A DNA stretch of 64,000 nucleotides from the NCBI RefSeq assembly GCF_023898315.1, contig NC_064614.1, positions 1,057,356,432-1,057,420,431 on the forward strand, written 5' to 3'. Within the stretch, counting starts at the first letter, position 1. Each line of letters opens with the position of its first letter. This document shows positions 31,933-43,383 of this stretch, piece after piece. Both the position numbers and the translations under genes were made by a program. Source of the DNA: Schistocerca nitens (lineage: Eukaryota > Arthropoda > Insecta > Orthoptera > Acrididae). The notes beneath the pieces were generated by a model. It did no database searches. It was not told the DNA's origin and saw only the letters and a list, made by a program, of their open reading frames with translations.

Positions 31933-33358
31933 TACACTCCTGGAAATGGAAAAAAGAACACATTGACACCGGTGTGTCAGACCCACCATACTTGCTCCGG
32001 ACACTGCGAGAGGGCTGTACAAGCAATGATCACACGCACGGCACAGCGGACACACCAGGAACCGCGGTGTTGGCCGTCGAATGGCGCTAGCTGCGCAGCA
32101 TTTGTGCACCGCCGCCGTCAGTGTCAGCCAGTTTGCCGTGGCATACGGAGCTCCATCTCAGTCTTTAACACTGGTAGCATGCCGCGACAGCGTGGACGTG
32201 AACCGTATGTGCAGTTGACGGACTTTGAGCGAGGGCGTATAGTGGGCATGCGGGAGGCCGGGTGGACGTACCGCCGAATTGCTCAACACGTGGGGCGTGA
32301 GGTCTCCACAGTACATCGATGTTGTCGCCAGTGGTCGGCGGAAGGTGCACGTGCCCGTCGACCTGGGACCGGACCGCAGCGACGCACGGATGCACGCCAA
32401 GACCGTAGGATCCTACGCAGTGCCGTAGGGGACCGCACCGCCACTTCCCAGCAAATTAGGGACACTGTTGCTCCTGGGGTATCGGCGAGGACCATTCGCA
32501 ACCGTCTCCATGAAGCTGGGCTACGGTCCCGCACACCGTTAGGCCGTCTTCCGCTCACGCCCCAACATCGTACAGCCCGTCTCCAGTGGTGTCGCGACAG
32601 GCGTGAATGGAGGGACGAATGGAGACGTGTCGTCTTCAGCGATGAGAATCGCTTCTGCCTTGGTGCCAATGATGGTCGTATGCGTGTTTGGCGCCGTGCA
32701 GGTGAGCGCCACAATCAGGACTGCATACGACCGAGGCACACAGGGCCAACACCCGGCATCATGGTGTGGGGAGCGATCTCCTACACTGGCCGTACACCAC
32801 TGGTGATCGTCGAGGGGACACTGAATAGTGCACGGTACATCCAAACCGTCATCGAACCCATCGTTCTACCATTCCTAGACCGGCAAGGGAACTTGCTGTT
32901 CCAACAGGACAATGCACGTCCGCATGTATCCCGTGCCACCCAACGTGCTCTAGAAGGTGTAAGTCAACTACCCTGGCCAGCAAGATCTCCGGATCTGTCC
33001 CCCATTGAGCATGTTTGGGACTGGATGAAGCGTCGTCTCACGCGGTCTGCACGTCCAGCACGAACGCTGGTCCAACTGAGGCGCCAGGTGGAAATGGCAT
33101 GGCAAGCCGTTCCACAGGACTACATCCAGCATCTCTACGATCGTCTCCATGGGAGAATAGCAGCCTGCATTGCTGCGAAAGGTGGATATACACTGTACTA
33201 GTGCCGACATTGTGCATGCTCTGTTGCCTGTGTCTATGTGCCTGTGGTTCTGTCAGTGTGATCATGTGATGTATCTGACCACAGGGATGTGTCAATAAAG
33301 TTTCCCCTTCCTGGGACAATGAATTCACGGTGTTCTTATTTCAATTTCCAGGAGTGTA
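31933..33358 (+). mobile_element. intact Tc1 element, copy 1
   Basis: 1,426 bp including the TA at both ends. Terminal inverted repeats of 27 bp (CACTCCTGGAAATGGAAAAA... versus CACTCCTGGAAATTGAAATA...) differ at two positions. It holds one uninterrupted transposase gene. It has exactly the same length as copies 2 and 3. Confidence 0.97.
32179..33201 (+). CDS. Tc1-family transposase, complete (copy 1)
   Basis: 340 residues starting MPRQRGREPYVQL, the size of Tc1 transposases. An upstream in-frame ATG at 31963 would add 72 residues lying in the element's 5' region; the 32179 start fits the family better. Domains: paired-like HTH 1 (about 10-55, DFERGRIVGMREAGWTYRRI), a basic linker (58-80), HTH 2 (85-115), then the DDE catalytic core with D155 (VVFSDENRF), D244 (FQQDNARPH) and E277 (SPDLSPIEHVW). 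The D244-E277 spacing is 32 residues rather than the usual 34. The enzyme would cut and paste its own element at TA sites. The uninterrupted frame suggests recent activity. Confidence 0.95.
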   Translation: MPRQRGREPYVQLTDFERGRIVGMREAGWTYRRIAQHVGREVSTVHRCCRQWSAEGARARRPGTGPQRRTDARQDRRILRSAVGDRTATSQQIRDTVAPGVSARTIRNRLHEAGLRSRTPLGRLPLTPQHRTARLQWCRDRREWRDEWRRVVFSDENRFCLGANDGRMRVWRRAGERHNQDCIRPRHTGPTPGIMVWGAISYTGRTPLVIVEGTLNSARYIQTVIEPIVLPFLDRQGNLLFQQDNARPHVSRATQRALEGVSQLPWPARSPDLSPIEHVWDWMKRRLTRSARPARTLVQLRRQVEMAWQAVPQDYIQHLYDRLHGRIAACIAAKGGYTLY

Positions 33359-33983
33359 TGATTGCGATAAGCACTACAGGCTATATTTAAAACAAGATTA
33401 CGATTATGCTCAGCAATAGTGTACAAATCATTGTAAAACTCTAATGATGCAGACGACATGTATTTGGGAACTGTGGTCTGAAGAACTCTCAGTGATCCTG
33501 CATTGGGGATTTTCTTTCCTTAAAGCAACGCACTGTGTAATAACAGTAATTTATGATCATAGTCATGTCAGTTTTGTCTCTTAGCTTACAGCTTCGTTCA
33601 CATTGAGCATTCTGGGCCATTCTAAAATTCACTTCCTGATTGTAGAAAAATACAAGAAAACATGCCATTATAAAAGAGTTACCTAAAATCTTAGCGTTCA
33701 TTGCTGCAATTAACGGAACTCTCACATAAGGCGTTTAGTCAATAATATGAAACGTTCCACCTTACGACAACCCCATGAAACATTCAGTGTGTTGGGAAGC
33801 TGAGTGACTTGTTACAACGGTTAATTCCAAAATTTTCGAAGCTGCCAGAGGATCACCACTTCCTGAGGAGGCTTTCGCCGTTTTCCATAATGCATGTAAA
33901 AGTGCGTCGGCTGCAAGTATGGCGTAAATGTTGCACAGCTGACAGCATGAAACTCTGCTGCACCCTCAGAGGTCATACTGGCG
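33359..33983. other. no recognisable gene
   Basis: Unique-looking AT-rich sequence between Tc1 copy 1 and the 260-bp repeat. Confidence 0.4.
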
Positions 33984-34244
33984 ACTTGACCAGACCTAGC
34001 AGTTCCATCCTGGAGCGGCAGTATGGCCGAGGCCTTCAGGGAGCGTCTAGAGAAGAGCATGTACGATGGAGAAAGAGAGACAAAGATACAAACAAAATAT
34101 TAAATTATGGACTAGTTTTTTTAGTGTTCTCCTTTTCTGGGTGCGTCTTATATTTACTATGTGGCTGAGTCCCGAAGTTTTTCTTTCCAGTTCAGCCGTT
34201 TCCTTCCAGACATTACTTAAAAGCAAATAAGAACACTAACAATG
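33984..34244 (+). repeat. 260-bp dispersed repeat, copy 2
   Basis: Pairs with 30262-30521. It lies between the two inverted Tc1 copies. It diverges from copy 1 immediately outside the shared block. Confidence 0.75.
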
Positions 34245-34568
34245 TAGAACAGTTACAATGGTTTGTGCCACTACAGGGCCAACAGTTACAGAGTAGAAAC
34301 TTTGACAAGGAATTTCAGTGATTTCGGTTAACACACGACTAAATAGTACCAGTCTATATCATTAGCTTATAATAACCATCATCTGATCACCAACAACTTA
34401 CCCAAACCACATGAGGAGCCAGCGCTTGGAGTCACTGTGTGCTACTGTAAATTACTTGTAATCGAATAATGTTTTTGAAATCCAAAACGGGTCACCATCA
34501 CTCTCCTCTCATTCTGGTAGATGAAGTTGAGAGCTTACATTTATTTTTTACAGAATCTACCTACAACA
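34245..34568. other. no recognisable gene
   Basis: Short AT-rich stretch up to the end of Tc1 copy 2. Confidence 0.4.
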
Positions 34569-35994
34569 TACACTCCTGGAAATTGAAATAAGAACACCGT
34601 GAATTCATTGTCCCAGGAAGGGGAAACTTTATTGACACATTCCTGGGGTCAGATACATCACATGATCACACTGACAGAACCACAGGCACATAGACACAGG
34701 CAACAGAGCATGCACAATGTCGGCACTAGTACAGTGTATATCCACCTTTCGCAGCAATGCAGGCTGCTATTCTCCCATGGAGACGATCGTAGAGATGCTG
34801 GATGTAGTCCTGTGGAACGGCTTGCCATGCCATTTCCACCTGGCGCCTCAGTTGGACCAGAGTTCGTGCCGGACGTGCAGACCGCGTGAGACGACGCTTC
34901 ATCCAGTCCCAAACATGCTCAATGGGGGACAGATCCGGAGATCTTGCTGGCCAGAGTAGTTGACTTACACCTTCTAGAGCACGTTGGGTGGCACGGGATA
35001 CATGCGGACGTGCATTGTCCTGTTGGAACAGCAAGTTCCCTTGCCGGTCTAGGAATGGTAGAACGATGGGTTCGATGACGGTTTGGATGTGCCGTGCACT
35101 ATTCAGTGTCCCCTCGACGATCACCAGTGGTGTACGGCCAGTGTCGGAGATCGCTCCCCACACCATGATGCCGGGTGTTGGCCCTGTGTGCCTCGGTCGT
35201 ATGCAGTCCTGATTGTGGCGCTCACCTGCACGGCGCCAAACACGCATACGACCATCATTGGCACCAAGGCCGAAGCGACTCTCATCGCTGAAGACGACAC
35301 GTCTCCATTCGTCCCTCCATTCACGCCTGTCGCGACGCCACTGGAGGCGGGCTGCACGATGTTGGGGCGTGAGCGTAAGACGGCCTAACGGTGTGCGGGA
35401 CCGTAGCCCAGCTTCATGGAGACGGTTGCGAATGGTCCTCGCCGATACCCCAGGAGCAACAGTGTCCCTAATTTGTTGGGAAGTGGCGGTGCGGTCCTCT
35501 ACGACACTGCGTAGGATCCTACGGTCTTGGCGTGCATCCGTGCGTCGCTGCGGTCCGGTCCCAGGTCGACGGGCACGTGCACCTTCCGCCGACCACTGGC
35601 GACAACATCGATGTACTGTGGAGACCTCACGCCCCACGTGTTGAGCAATTCGGCGGTACGTCCACCCGGCCTCCCGCATGCCCACTATACGCCCTCGCTC
35701 AAAGTCCGTCAACTGCACATACGGTTCACGTCCACGCTGTCGCGGCATGCTACCAGTGTTAAAGACTGCGATGGAGCTCCGTATGCCACGGCAAACTGGC
35801 TGACACTGACGGCGGCGGTGCACAAATGCTGCGCAGCTAGCGCCATTCGACGGCCAACACCGCGGTTCCTGGTGTGTCCGCTGTGCCGTGCGTGTGATCA
35901 TTGCTTGTACAGCCCTCTCGCAGTGTCCAGAGCAAGTATGGTGGGTCTGACACACCGGTGTCAATGTGTTCTTTTTTCCATTTCCAGGAGTGTA
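34569..35994 (-). mobile_element. intact Tc1 element, copy 2 (inverted)
   Basis: 1,426 bp with TA at both ends, opposite in orientation to copy 1 and 1.2 kb away, giving a large inverted repeat. The termini match copy 1. Confidence 0.97.
34726..35748 (-). CDS. Tc1-family transposase, complete (copy 2)
   Basis: 340 residues, start MPRQRGREPYVQL, uninterrupted. It differs from copy 1 at scattered positions: VVEDR for AVGDR near residue 83, LTLTPQH for LPLTPQH, WRRDRR for WCRDRR, SDESRFGLG for SDENRFCLG, ISDTGR for ISYTGR, and QLLWPAR for QLPWPAR. The catalytic D155, D244 and E277 are kept. SDESRF is the usual form in the family, so this copy may be closer to the ancestral enzyme at that site. 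Confidence 0.95.
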   Translation of the reverse strand: MPRQRGREPYVQLTDFERGRIVGMREAGWTYRRIAQHVGREVSTVHRCCRQWSAEGARARRPGTGPQRRTDARQDRRILRSVVEDRTATSQQIRDTVAPGVSARTIRNRLHEAGLRSRTPLGRLTLTPQHRAARLQWRRDRREWRDEWRRVVFSDESRFGLGANDGRMRVWRRAGERHNQDCIRPRHTGPTPGIMVWGAISDTGRTPLVIVEGTLNSARHIQTVIEPIVLPFLDRQGNLLFQQDNARPHVSRATQRALEGVSQLLWPARSPDLSPIEHVWDWMKRRLTRSARPARTLVQLRRQVEMAWQAVPQDYIQHLYDRLHGRIAACIAAKGGYTLY

Positions 35995-36980
35995 TATTTA
36001 GTAAATAACCAAAACTTCTCTGGAACATAATAAACTTCTTGTCGTCTATAAAATTTCATTCTTGTGACGCTACACCATTCTCACATCACATGGTATTTCT
36101 GTTTGCTGAAACAGTGACACTAAGGCATCTGTATCACTAAATAGAAAGATTTAAAAAATTATTTTCATTTCATATAATGACTAACCTAATTAAATGTATG
36201 AAATTCTGTTATAATCATTAAGGGGTATAAGATTACGTCAAAAGCTTATCACAATAAGGCTATCATTAAAGAAAAGGTCTTGAGGCAGTGTACCTAACAG
36301 CGAGTTAATCATCTAGAATATATTCGTCCAGCATCTGAGAAAGAGAGCTCTTTGTGACTACCAAAAATTGCTACAAATAGTTTCAAACTTTTCGAAGCAT
36401 TTATTGCTGATACCAACAAAATAATGATAGCAAAAAACCGTATCGGATAATACATTTTTTTATATCCATGCAGTAAAAACAATCAGGCATAACCTTTTAA
36501 CTTATTATTTCTTCACTAACTATATTCACAATACAATGTGCACACAGTATACACACACGTTACTGATAGTACTGCCTCCTGCCCAATATGCATGCGTCCC
36601 ACGTAGTGTAACATTCTTCTAGGTCCTCTAATCACGTTTAACTAAAGAAACTGCATAACGCAAGAGGCCACTAGAGAACACTGCTCTTGATGGCAAGTAA
36701 TCAAGATGCAAATTAATATTACCATATTGCAAGTGTCAGGAAACACATTAATAAAGATGAGACTTGTTTTGACGCTCGTAAACTCAAATTTATTACACTG
36801 TGTGTCACTTAAGAAAGCTATTCTCAACTTCCAAAGACGCGACGAAATATATTTACTGGAGTGGTACTTCGGATTCCTATGCGACAGCTATTGTCACTAT
36901 TAACTAACCTCGAAAGGTCTTAAACGTGTTTTCATGCACAAATGATAAAATGTATTCATGTATAAACTTAAAATGACGTG
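35995..36980. other. no recognisable gene
   Basis: AT-rich. Short frames on both strands overlap each other without motifs. Confidence 0.4.
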
Positions 36981-36989
36981 ACGTAAAAT

Positions 36990-37570
36990 TTTTTGTTGGG
37001 TGGGGATTCAATACCAACACCAAATCGGATTCTTAATTAAGCACAGTCAAATTACAGGAATTGAAAGTTTTCACCATTACCATGATGACTGATACGGAAA
37101 TGACGAGAAGAAAAAATTTTGTCTTACCAAGATCTGAACCAAGCACCTATAGTTGTTCCATAGTCATGAATAGCCCTTAAATATCGGTTTATCTCATCAG
37201 CAGCGAGATGTGCACGTGCATAAACTAGGAAAAACATGACGACAAGCTCTAAAGCTGACTGGGAGTCGAAACCGTGTTACCGATTGTTATTGTTGACAAC
37301 AAACGATGACACATTAGAAATCATAATCATTTTTCGACAGCAGTTTTGTGTGCGCATACTACAGTTTGAAATTACTACAGGCAAAATTTTGTGCCAGACA
37401 AGAATTCGACTCAAGAAAGGCACCTTTGATGGAGAACGTGAGGAGATTGGAATCTCGAGAAAACAAAGAAACGACTAAAATGCATCATCCTGAAGGCGTC
37501 AAACCCTGCTAAAGGGGAAATCGCAGTTCAAATCTCAGTCCAGCACAATTTTTTTCAATATCTAAAGCGC
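36990..37570 (+). repeat. diverged dispersed repeat with tRNA-like end, copy A
   Basis: Blocks along the whole stretch match the reverse complement of 42405-42930: AGCGAGATGTGCACGTGCAT, TGTTATTGTTGACAACAAAC-like text, and AAAGGGGAAATCGCAGTTCAA near 37510-37530. The last block has a B-box-like GTTCAAATC. It is non-coding. I recall related repeats in locusts but no class name. Confidence 0.6.
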
Positions 37571-38390
37571 AAATATAATAATAAAAAAGGCTTTTTACAC
37601 GGCGCGACTGACATGGCCCAACCTACACCGACTCTCCTCCCGTCGGTAGCGAAGGATACCACATTTAATATAGATTTGGTACAGCTCTAAGCCGTAGGTT
37701 GTAAAAATGACGTTACCACACGTGAAAAGTGTATATTAAAAGCAATTACATGAACTATTAATCGAACCGAGTTCTTAGGCATACTGTGCTAGAATCATTC
37801 CAACATACCACCAAACTGCTCATACGGCTAGCTCACGATTTTGTCGCAACGTAAGAAGCGGTGCACTGTATGACAATTCTGACTCTCTAAACTTGGAGAA
37901 CAGCCTGTTGAATACATTCACTTCGTTGTTCAACAGCAGTGGCATTCATCAAAGGACTCGGATACCCAATGCTGTATTTTGAATTTGATTTTTCTGTCGC
38001 TGACTTAAATTCAGATATAGGCCATATTATGCGTTGATGAGGCTGTAGGAAGTGGAAATTGCTACAGGAAGCGTTGCTTTCCACTTCAGCTGTATCTCAT
38101 GGCAGGGCGCGGGACAAACGTTTCAAGAAGCTATAATCTGCTGCATCCACTCCCTTTACCCGCACTGTACATAATAGGCGCAAGGAGCAAAACGTCACAA
38201 TCACATAGGGAGCCGCCCAGTGGCTGTAACTGCTGTACAACACAGAAATTTTTCTGATCTGGCTAAAGAGGCATGTGCTCCAATGCGAAAATGTATTTGG
38301 AAGTTTTGTGGAGTAGAAAATCTGATTGATAAAAAAATAAAGGAGCGAGTGGTCTCTAACCACCAAAATTGCGTTTTCACTGCACGACCT
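37571..38390. other. no recognisable gene
   Basis: Mixed composition. A minus-strand frame at 38097-38420 and a plus-strand frame at 38220-38444 have no motifs I know. Confidence 0.4.
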
Positions 38391-40140
38391 GAAGGCGGGA
38401 TGCAATGGATTTTGGTCCAAAAAATCGATTTTTCAAAACTATAATTTTCTTGGTGTACGCAGTTTAATCTACGTTGTGTGTGAATTTTAATGTGATATCA
38501 GATTTAGAAATATCATTAAATTGTTAAACTGATTAACTCTACATTGGCGGCCATTCCCACCTTTTTTGAAAGGCTGCAAAAATTTTCATTTTCATGCGTT
38601 AGCTGTAAAATTACGGAATGCGTGATTGTTGTTGAAGAAAGAAGAGTGTGAATAGCTTGTGATTTTAAATTAATTTGTTATTCGTTTGGCTATGAATTTT
38701 AATTTTTCTCCTCCAAAAAACTGACACTCGTACCTGTGAAAGCATTATTAGGTTAGCGTATGCTCTGAGATGCCTTGGACGGGCCAGATAAGGAAGTAAT
38801 TTATTGTGTGGTTTTCTGAGCATGCCTCCACCTTGTGCAAGGTTTGAAAAAGTAAAGAAAGAAACGTCTGATGCCGCATGTGAATTCCGCCAAAGTTTCT
38901 ATGAAGAAAGCAGTGGTGGAATTTCTGGTAATAAACCGAAAAGAAGTAGATCCTGAGGTAGATATTCATGACAGTGAATCTCCTACAAATGTTACTGACC
39001 TGTGTGTGTCTGTAGACGGGACCCGGATGAAAAGGGGTCACGCATCTCTGTATGGAGGTGCATGTGCTATTGTTATTGACTCAGGTAAAGTTTTAGATGT
39101 AGGAATTATGTCTAAATACTGCCATCAGTGTGTAACAAGGAAAATGTCCAACAATGAAGACAGTGAGGAACTGTGGCAAGAAAAGCATTTAGTAGCATGC
39201 TCTTAGAATTATAGTGGCTCAAATGGGGGCATGGAGGCTGCTGCAGTTGTGAGGATGTTCTCCAGATCTGCCGACCAGTACGGTGTTAGATGCATTAAAT
39301 ACCTTGGTGATGGGGACTCCTCTTCGTTAAAAGCTGTAACAGATAAAAATCCGGACAATACAATAATAGAAAAGTTGTAATGTGTTGGCCACATCCAAAA
39401 CAGTCTTGGTGGTAGGCTTCGTCGCTTACTGAAAGAGAAGAAAGGTGTACTTGGGGATGGAAAACCACTAGGAGGAAAAGGCAGACTTACTCTGAAAGTA
39501 ACTGATTCTCGTCAGTTATTGTATCGGAGAGACATCAGGAAAAACACACATACTTTATGGGCAATGAGGCGTGATGTGTGGGCAATATTTTTCCACAAAC
39601 TATCCACTGACCAAACACCAATTCAGTCTGTGTCAGAAAGACGATTGGTGTAAGTTCAACAACAGAAATGAGGCGTATTCACATAAACACTCATTAGCAG
39701 AACCTGTTATGAATGCAGTTAAGCCCACATTCAGGTTTCATGCAAACCCTGATTTATTGGAGAAGTGTCGTCACGGAAAGACAAGAAACGCAAATGAAAG
39801 CCTCAATAATTTAATTTGGATTAGATGCTCAAAAAGGACATTCTGTGGACTTGAAGTACTAAAAATAGGTGTCTATGATGCAGTTTTATGTTACAATAAA
39901 GCAAATAATGGCAGAACTGAAGTGCTGAAAAGAGTTGGTATAGATCCGGTGTGTTTACAACAAAAGCATTTTACACCATCGACAACAGCATGGTCAAGAA
40001 AGCTAAAAGATCAGTGTCTTCCCGCCAAACACAGGCCAGACACATTCGAAGAGGAGAGATGAGAAACCTGGAGGATGAGGAGTATCAGTATGGAGGATTT
40101 TAAAACTGAGGTAAGCTTATTACATGTAGAAGTATGCTAA
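38391..40140 (+). mobile_element. MULE-like transposon relic, ends approximate
   Basis: Limits are guessed from the transposase plus AT-rich flanks. The left flank has ATGGATTTTGGTCCAAAAAA then TCGATTTTTC near 38404-38435, resembling terminal parts I recall for this family. Inverted termini were not established. Confidence 0.4.
38822..40062 (+). pseudogene. Mutator-like transposase-domain protein, broken
   Basis: A start at 38822 (MPPPCARFEKVKKETSDAAC) shifts frame near 38945, then 39000-39207 reads VSVDGTRMKRGHASLYGGAC and VLDVGIMSKYCHQC. This is the family's DGTW-x-KRGHSS-x-YG motif with the first acid. Stops occur at 39205-39207 and 39378-39380; between them SNGGMEAAAVVRMF and CIKYLGDGDSSSLKAV supply the second acidic motif (GDGD). 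From 39380, CVGHIQNSLGGRLRRLLKEK and GKGRLTLKVTD follow. 39571-40062 is open for 163 codons with CRHGKTRNANESLNNLIWIR and GVYDAVLCYN, well conserved. This resembles the Mutator-like transposase domain of arthropod proteins. It is inactive. Confidence 0.7.
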
Positions 40141-42115
40141 GAAATCTTTGAACCGCATTTTCTCTGTTTTACTTTTTTTACGTTATTAGAAGTCTTTTCT
40201 CACAAAGTATATGTGCTAATGCTATAAAATTTTCAGGAACTGTTCGCAACGTGTTGCTGTCTCCCTGAAACTAAACAATACGAGATCCTGATATTAGATG
40301 CTGATTTTTAGAAGATTGTATGTAGGGAAAAACGTTAATTTTGGATGTGCAAAATTAAAAACTCTGTTAATAATAAAATTTGTGCCATAAATTAAAAACT
40401 GTAGTTCAGTGGCCTTAAAATCTTCTCAGGATACTACAATAAAATTTTCAGATTAATTGCATGATTAGAAATTGAGTTATGGCTTTTTGTAAAAAAGACA
40501 ATAAAACAATTAGAAATTCAAATTTTTGGCAAAATATTAACACAGCATATTTCATTATATCTTTTTTGGTTAAAACACAGCTCTTTTGCTTTACACGTGT
40601 GAAATTTTAAATTTGTACATTAATAAATATGGCTGTTATGATTTTTTAAATAAATGTTTACATTTTCCGTTGTTACATTCCACCTTAACCATAAGACTAC
40701 TAACATATATAGCACTAAAACAGCTCAAGTAGAAAGTAACACTTCTTGTAGAAATTTCTGCTTACAGTGTCATCAGTTCTAGAGGTGGCTGTTAAGTGAG
40801 TTTATGTCAGTGAGTGAAAAATCAAGTCAAAAGTGCACATCGTGTAGCCAAGGAAGCTGATGAATACTGATGCGGTTGAAGACGGAAATTAATGTATTTA
40901 TCTGGCTGTAATCCAGCTTCAGAGAGACAGAATTCTTATCTAGGGTGGCACATCTGCGATTAAGACATTAAGCGAGACATCTTGCACCTCGACACAAAAG
41001 TGACTCAAGTCAAAAAAAACGACAGGTTTTTGGTTTTTGTCACCAACAAACGTACTTATTTCCCTAGAGGGCATGAAAAACATCATATCTGTATGTCGCA
41101 ATTTGTCCACATCATGGCAGGTATGTCAGTTTAGTTATAGGTTTACTTCATGCTCCGCCACGGAAGGAAACTTGTCACTTCAGCGACGTCAGTGTTGCTA
41201 GTGGCAGGTCTGCACGGATCATTCACGAAATACGGCACATTCTGAGTTGTGAAGCTTTTCGTGTATGAGGTAAGCTGAATGTAATTGTTAATAGCGTTGA
41301 TTATTACAATGTCAGCGTTTATACAGTGTCCCTGTCTTACGTCACAATATCCTTCGCATATGTACGAATGCATGTCTAAAGGAGCAGACGCTTGTTTTAC
41401 AATTACAGCTGCTGTAAATATTACGAAATTTTGTGCGTTGCAGCGTACAAGAAAAACAAAATGTATATTTCTCCCATAAAGAAAGTTCATATTACATCAC
41501 TTTTCTCGGCGAAAGTGTTCCTACATTCATAAACCCATATCCGATTCTATGTTTTCGTGAATTGTCTTCCTCAAGTTGTACATACTTGATGTTCCTTTTT
41601 AAGTCCTAGTCATTTTCGTAAATAAAAATTTTGCATTCTGTGTTTTTCTGATACAACAATTCCAACTTCTTTTTCATTTTTTCATTTTAGCTTACGTCTG
41701 GTAAAATTACTTACTCGAAATTTAAAAGACGCTTATACAATTTGAATATAAGTTTTATAGAATTCTTTAAGTCGACGTATCTCAAGTTGCGCACTTTTGA
41801 TTCGTGCCGCTGTTCTTTATGGGCTGCGATATGTGGAATTTGCTGGTATGTGGAATGTTTATAGCTTAATTTGCTTAAGGTCTGGATTCCACTCACACAT
41901 ATTCAACCACTTTTATGTGACACGTACAGACCCTCATTAACACTGACAACGTTAGTTGAGCAGCATATGGTTGAATCAAGGTTCTAAATCCACAATGAAT
42001 GTCATATACTTCGCTATCAAATGGAGGAGAGTAAGTTTAGGTTAGACTATCACAGATGTGCGGCTAGTAGAAAACCTGTCACCAGTAAGCTTTCTTACAC
42101 TACGAGTTCTGTTTT
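40141..42115. other. no recognisable gene
   Basis: Very AT-rich to about 40700, then mixed. Frames such as 41143-41490 (-) have no motif. Part of the AT-rich start may be the tail of the MULE-like relic. Confidence 0.4.
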
Positions 42116-42128
42116 ATTTAATGAACCA

Positions 42129-42323
42129 AAAAAAAAATTGTTCAAATGGCTCTACGCACTATGGGGCGTAACATCTGAGGTCATCAGTCCACTAGACTTA
42201 GAACTACTTAAACCTAAGGACATCACACACATCCATTCCCGAGGCAGGGCTCGAGCCTGCGACCGTAGCAGCAGCGCGGTTCCGGATTGAAGCGCCGAGA
42301 ACCGCTCGGCCACAGCGGCCGGC
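42129..42323 (-). repeat. full-length tRNA-derived SINE
   Basis: Minus-strand copy with the head CGGCCGGC at the right. The target duplication is ATTTAATGAACCA at 42116-42128 against ATTTAATGAGCCA at 42324-42336, one mismatch. Confidence 0.93.
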
Positions 42324-42404
42324 ATTTAATGAGCCAGTCATCGTGTAAGGTAAGAGGACACTTATTTCTTATTACATATGAATTGTTAATTTTGAAAATA
42401 TTGG

Positions 42405-42930
42405 TACTGGACTAAGATTTGAACTCACATTTCCCCTTTGGCGTAGTCTGATATCTTCAGGTCGATACATTTTCATCATTCCGTTTCCTCGACAATTTCT
42501 CAAGGCTTCCACGAAATTGGCATAAGTGGGTTCGCAGCTTTGTCTAGCACAAAAAAGTCTGCTCTCGTCGTTTCAAGTAGTAGCATTTGCACAAAAGCTA
42601 CTGGTGCGAAAAGTTTATGATTTTAACATCTCTTTGTGCATCGTCAACAATAACTATCAGCGCCAGTCAGATGCAACACTTTTTGTCATGTTATTTCTAG
42701 TTTAAACACTTGCACATCTCGCCACTAGTGAAACAAACCGATGTTTTACATCTAGAAAACAACGGCGATAAGTGCTGGATTCTGATCCCAGTAAGGCAAA
42801 ACTTTTTCGTCTCGTTATTTCAGTTTCAATAATCTAGCATGGCGAAAAATTTTGAAATTCAACATTTGATTGTAAGCAACCCGTGTAGATGCTCCATTCG
42901 AATTCCCAACACAAGGCCTTACGTCATTTC
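42405..42930 (-). repeat. diverged dispersed repeat with tRNA-like end, copy B
   Basis: Inverted relative to 36990-37570. Matching blocks include the complement of AGATGTGCAAGTGTTTAAAC near 42700 and AAAGGGGAAATGTGAGTTCAA near 42430. Its segment 42611-42704 is duplicated at 43297-43390. Confidence 0.6.
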
Positions 42931-43229
42931 ATTACAAGTTTAAACAGCGTGAATGAAACCATAGGACCCAATTCAGTACATATGTTTCGTACATAATTTT
43001 CACTTGAGATTTGCTTTCTGAAATGTTACTTATTGTAATAAAATTATGTTTACAAGCGTTAAAGACTGTCTGAAGCGCTACTTTACAAAAAAAGAAAAAT
43101 CAGTGTCCATTACGGTGAAGTAAGCTTCATTGAAGATGGAAATCTGAATAGCGCTTAATAGTCTGTTAAAGTTCAGTAAAGAAGAGACAAATAACATTTA
43201 ATAAATTTTACCTCGAATGCTCCCTCTTC

Positions 43230-43233
<4 letters not shown>
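42931..43233. other. no recognisable gene
   Basis: AT-rich spacer before the TA microsatellite. Confidence 0.4.

Positions 43234-43297
<64 letters not shown>
43234..43297. repeat. (TA)n microsatellite, left tract
   Basis: About 32 uninterrupted TA units, followed directly by the duplicated 94-bp segment. Confidence 0.97.
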
Positions 43298-43299
<2 letters not shown>

Positions 43300-43383
43300 T
43301 TTATGATTTTAACATCTCTTTGTGCATCGTCAACAATAACTATCAGCGCCAGTCAGATGCAACACTTTTTGTCATGTTATTTC

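Noticed and set aside
31963-32178. 72-residue N-terminal extension of the Tc1 transposase
   Set aside because: It is open in all three copies but lies in the terminal region of the element, and the protein from 32179 already has the full family length.
32283-32714. 143-codon minus-strand frame, repeated in the other Tc1 copies
   Set aside because: It is a shadow of the transposase gene; its composition mirrors the opposite strand and it recurs only because the element does.
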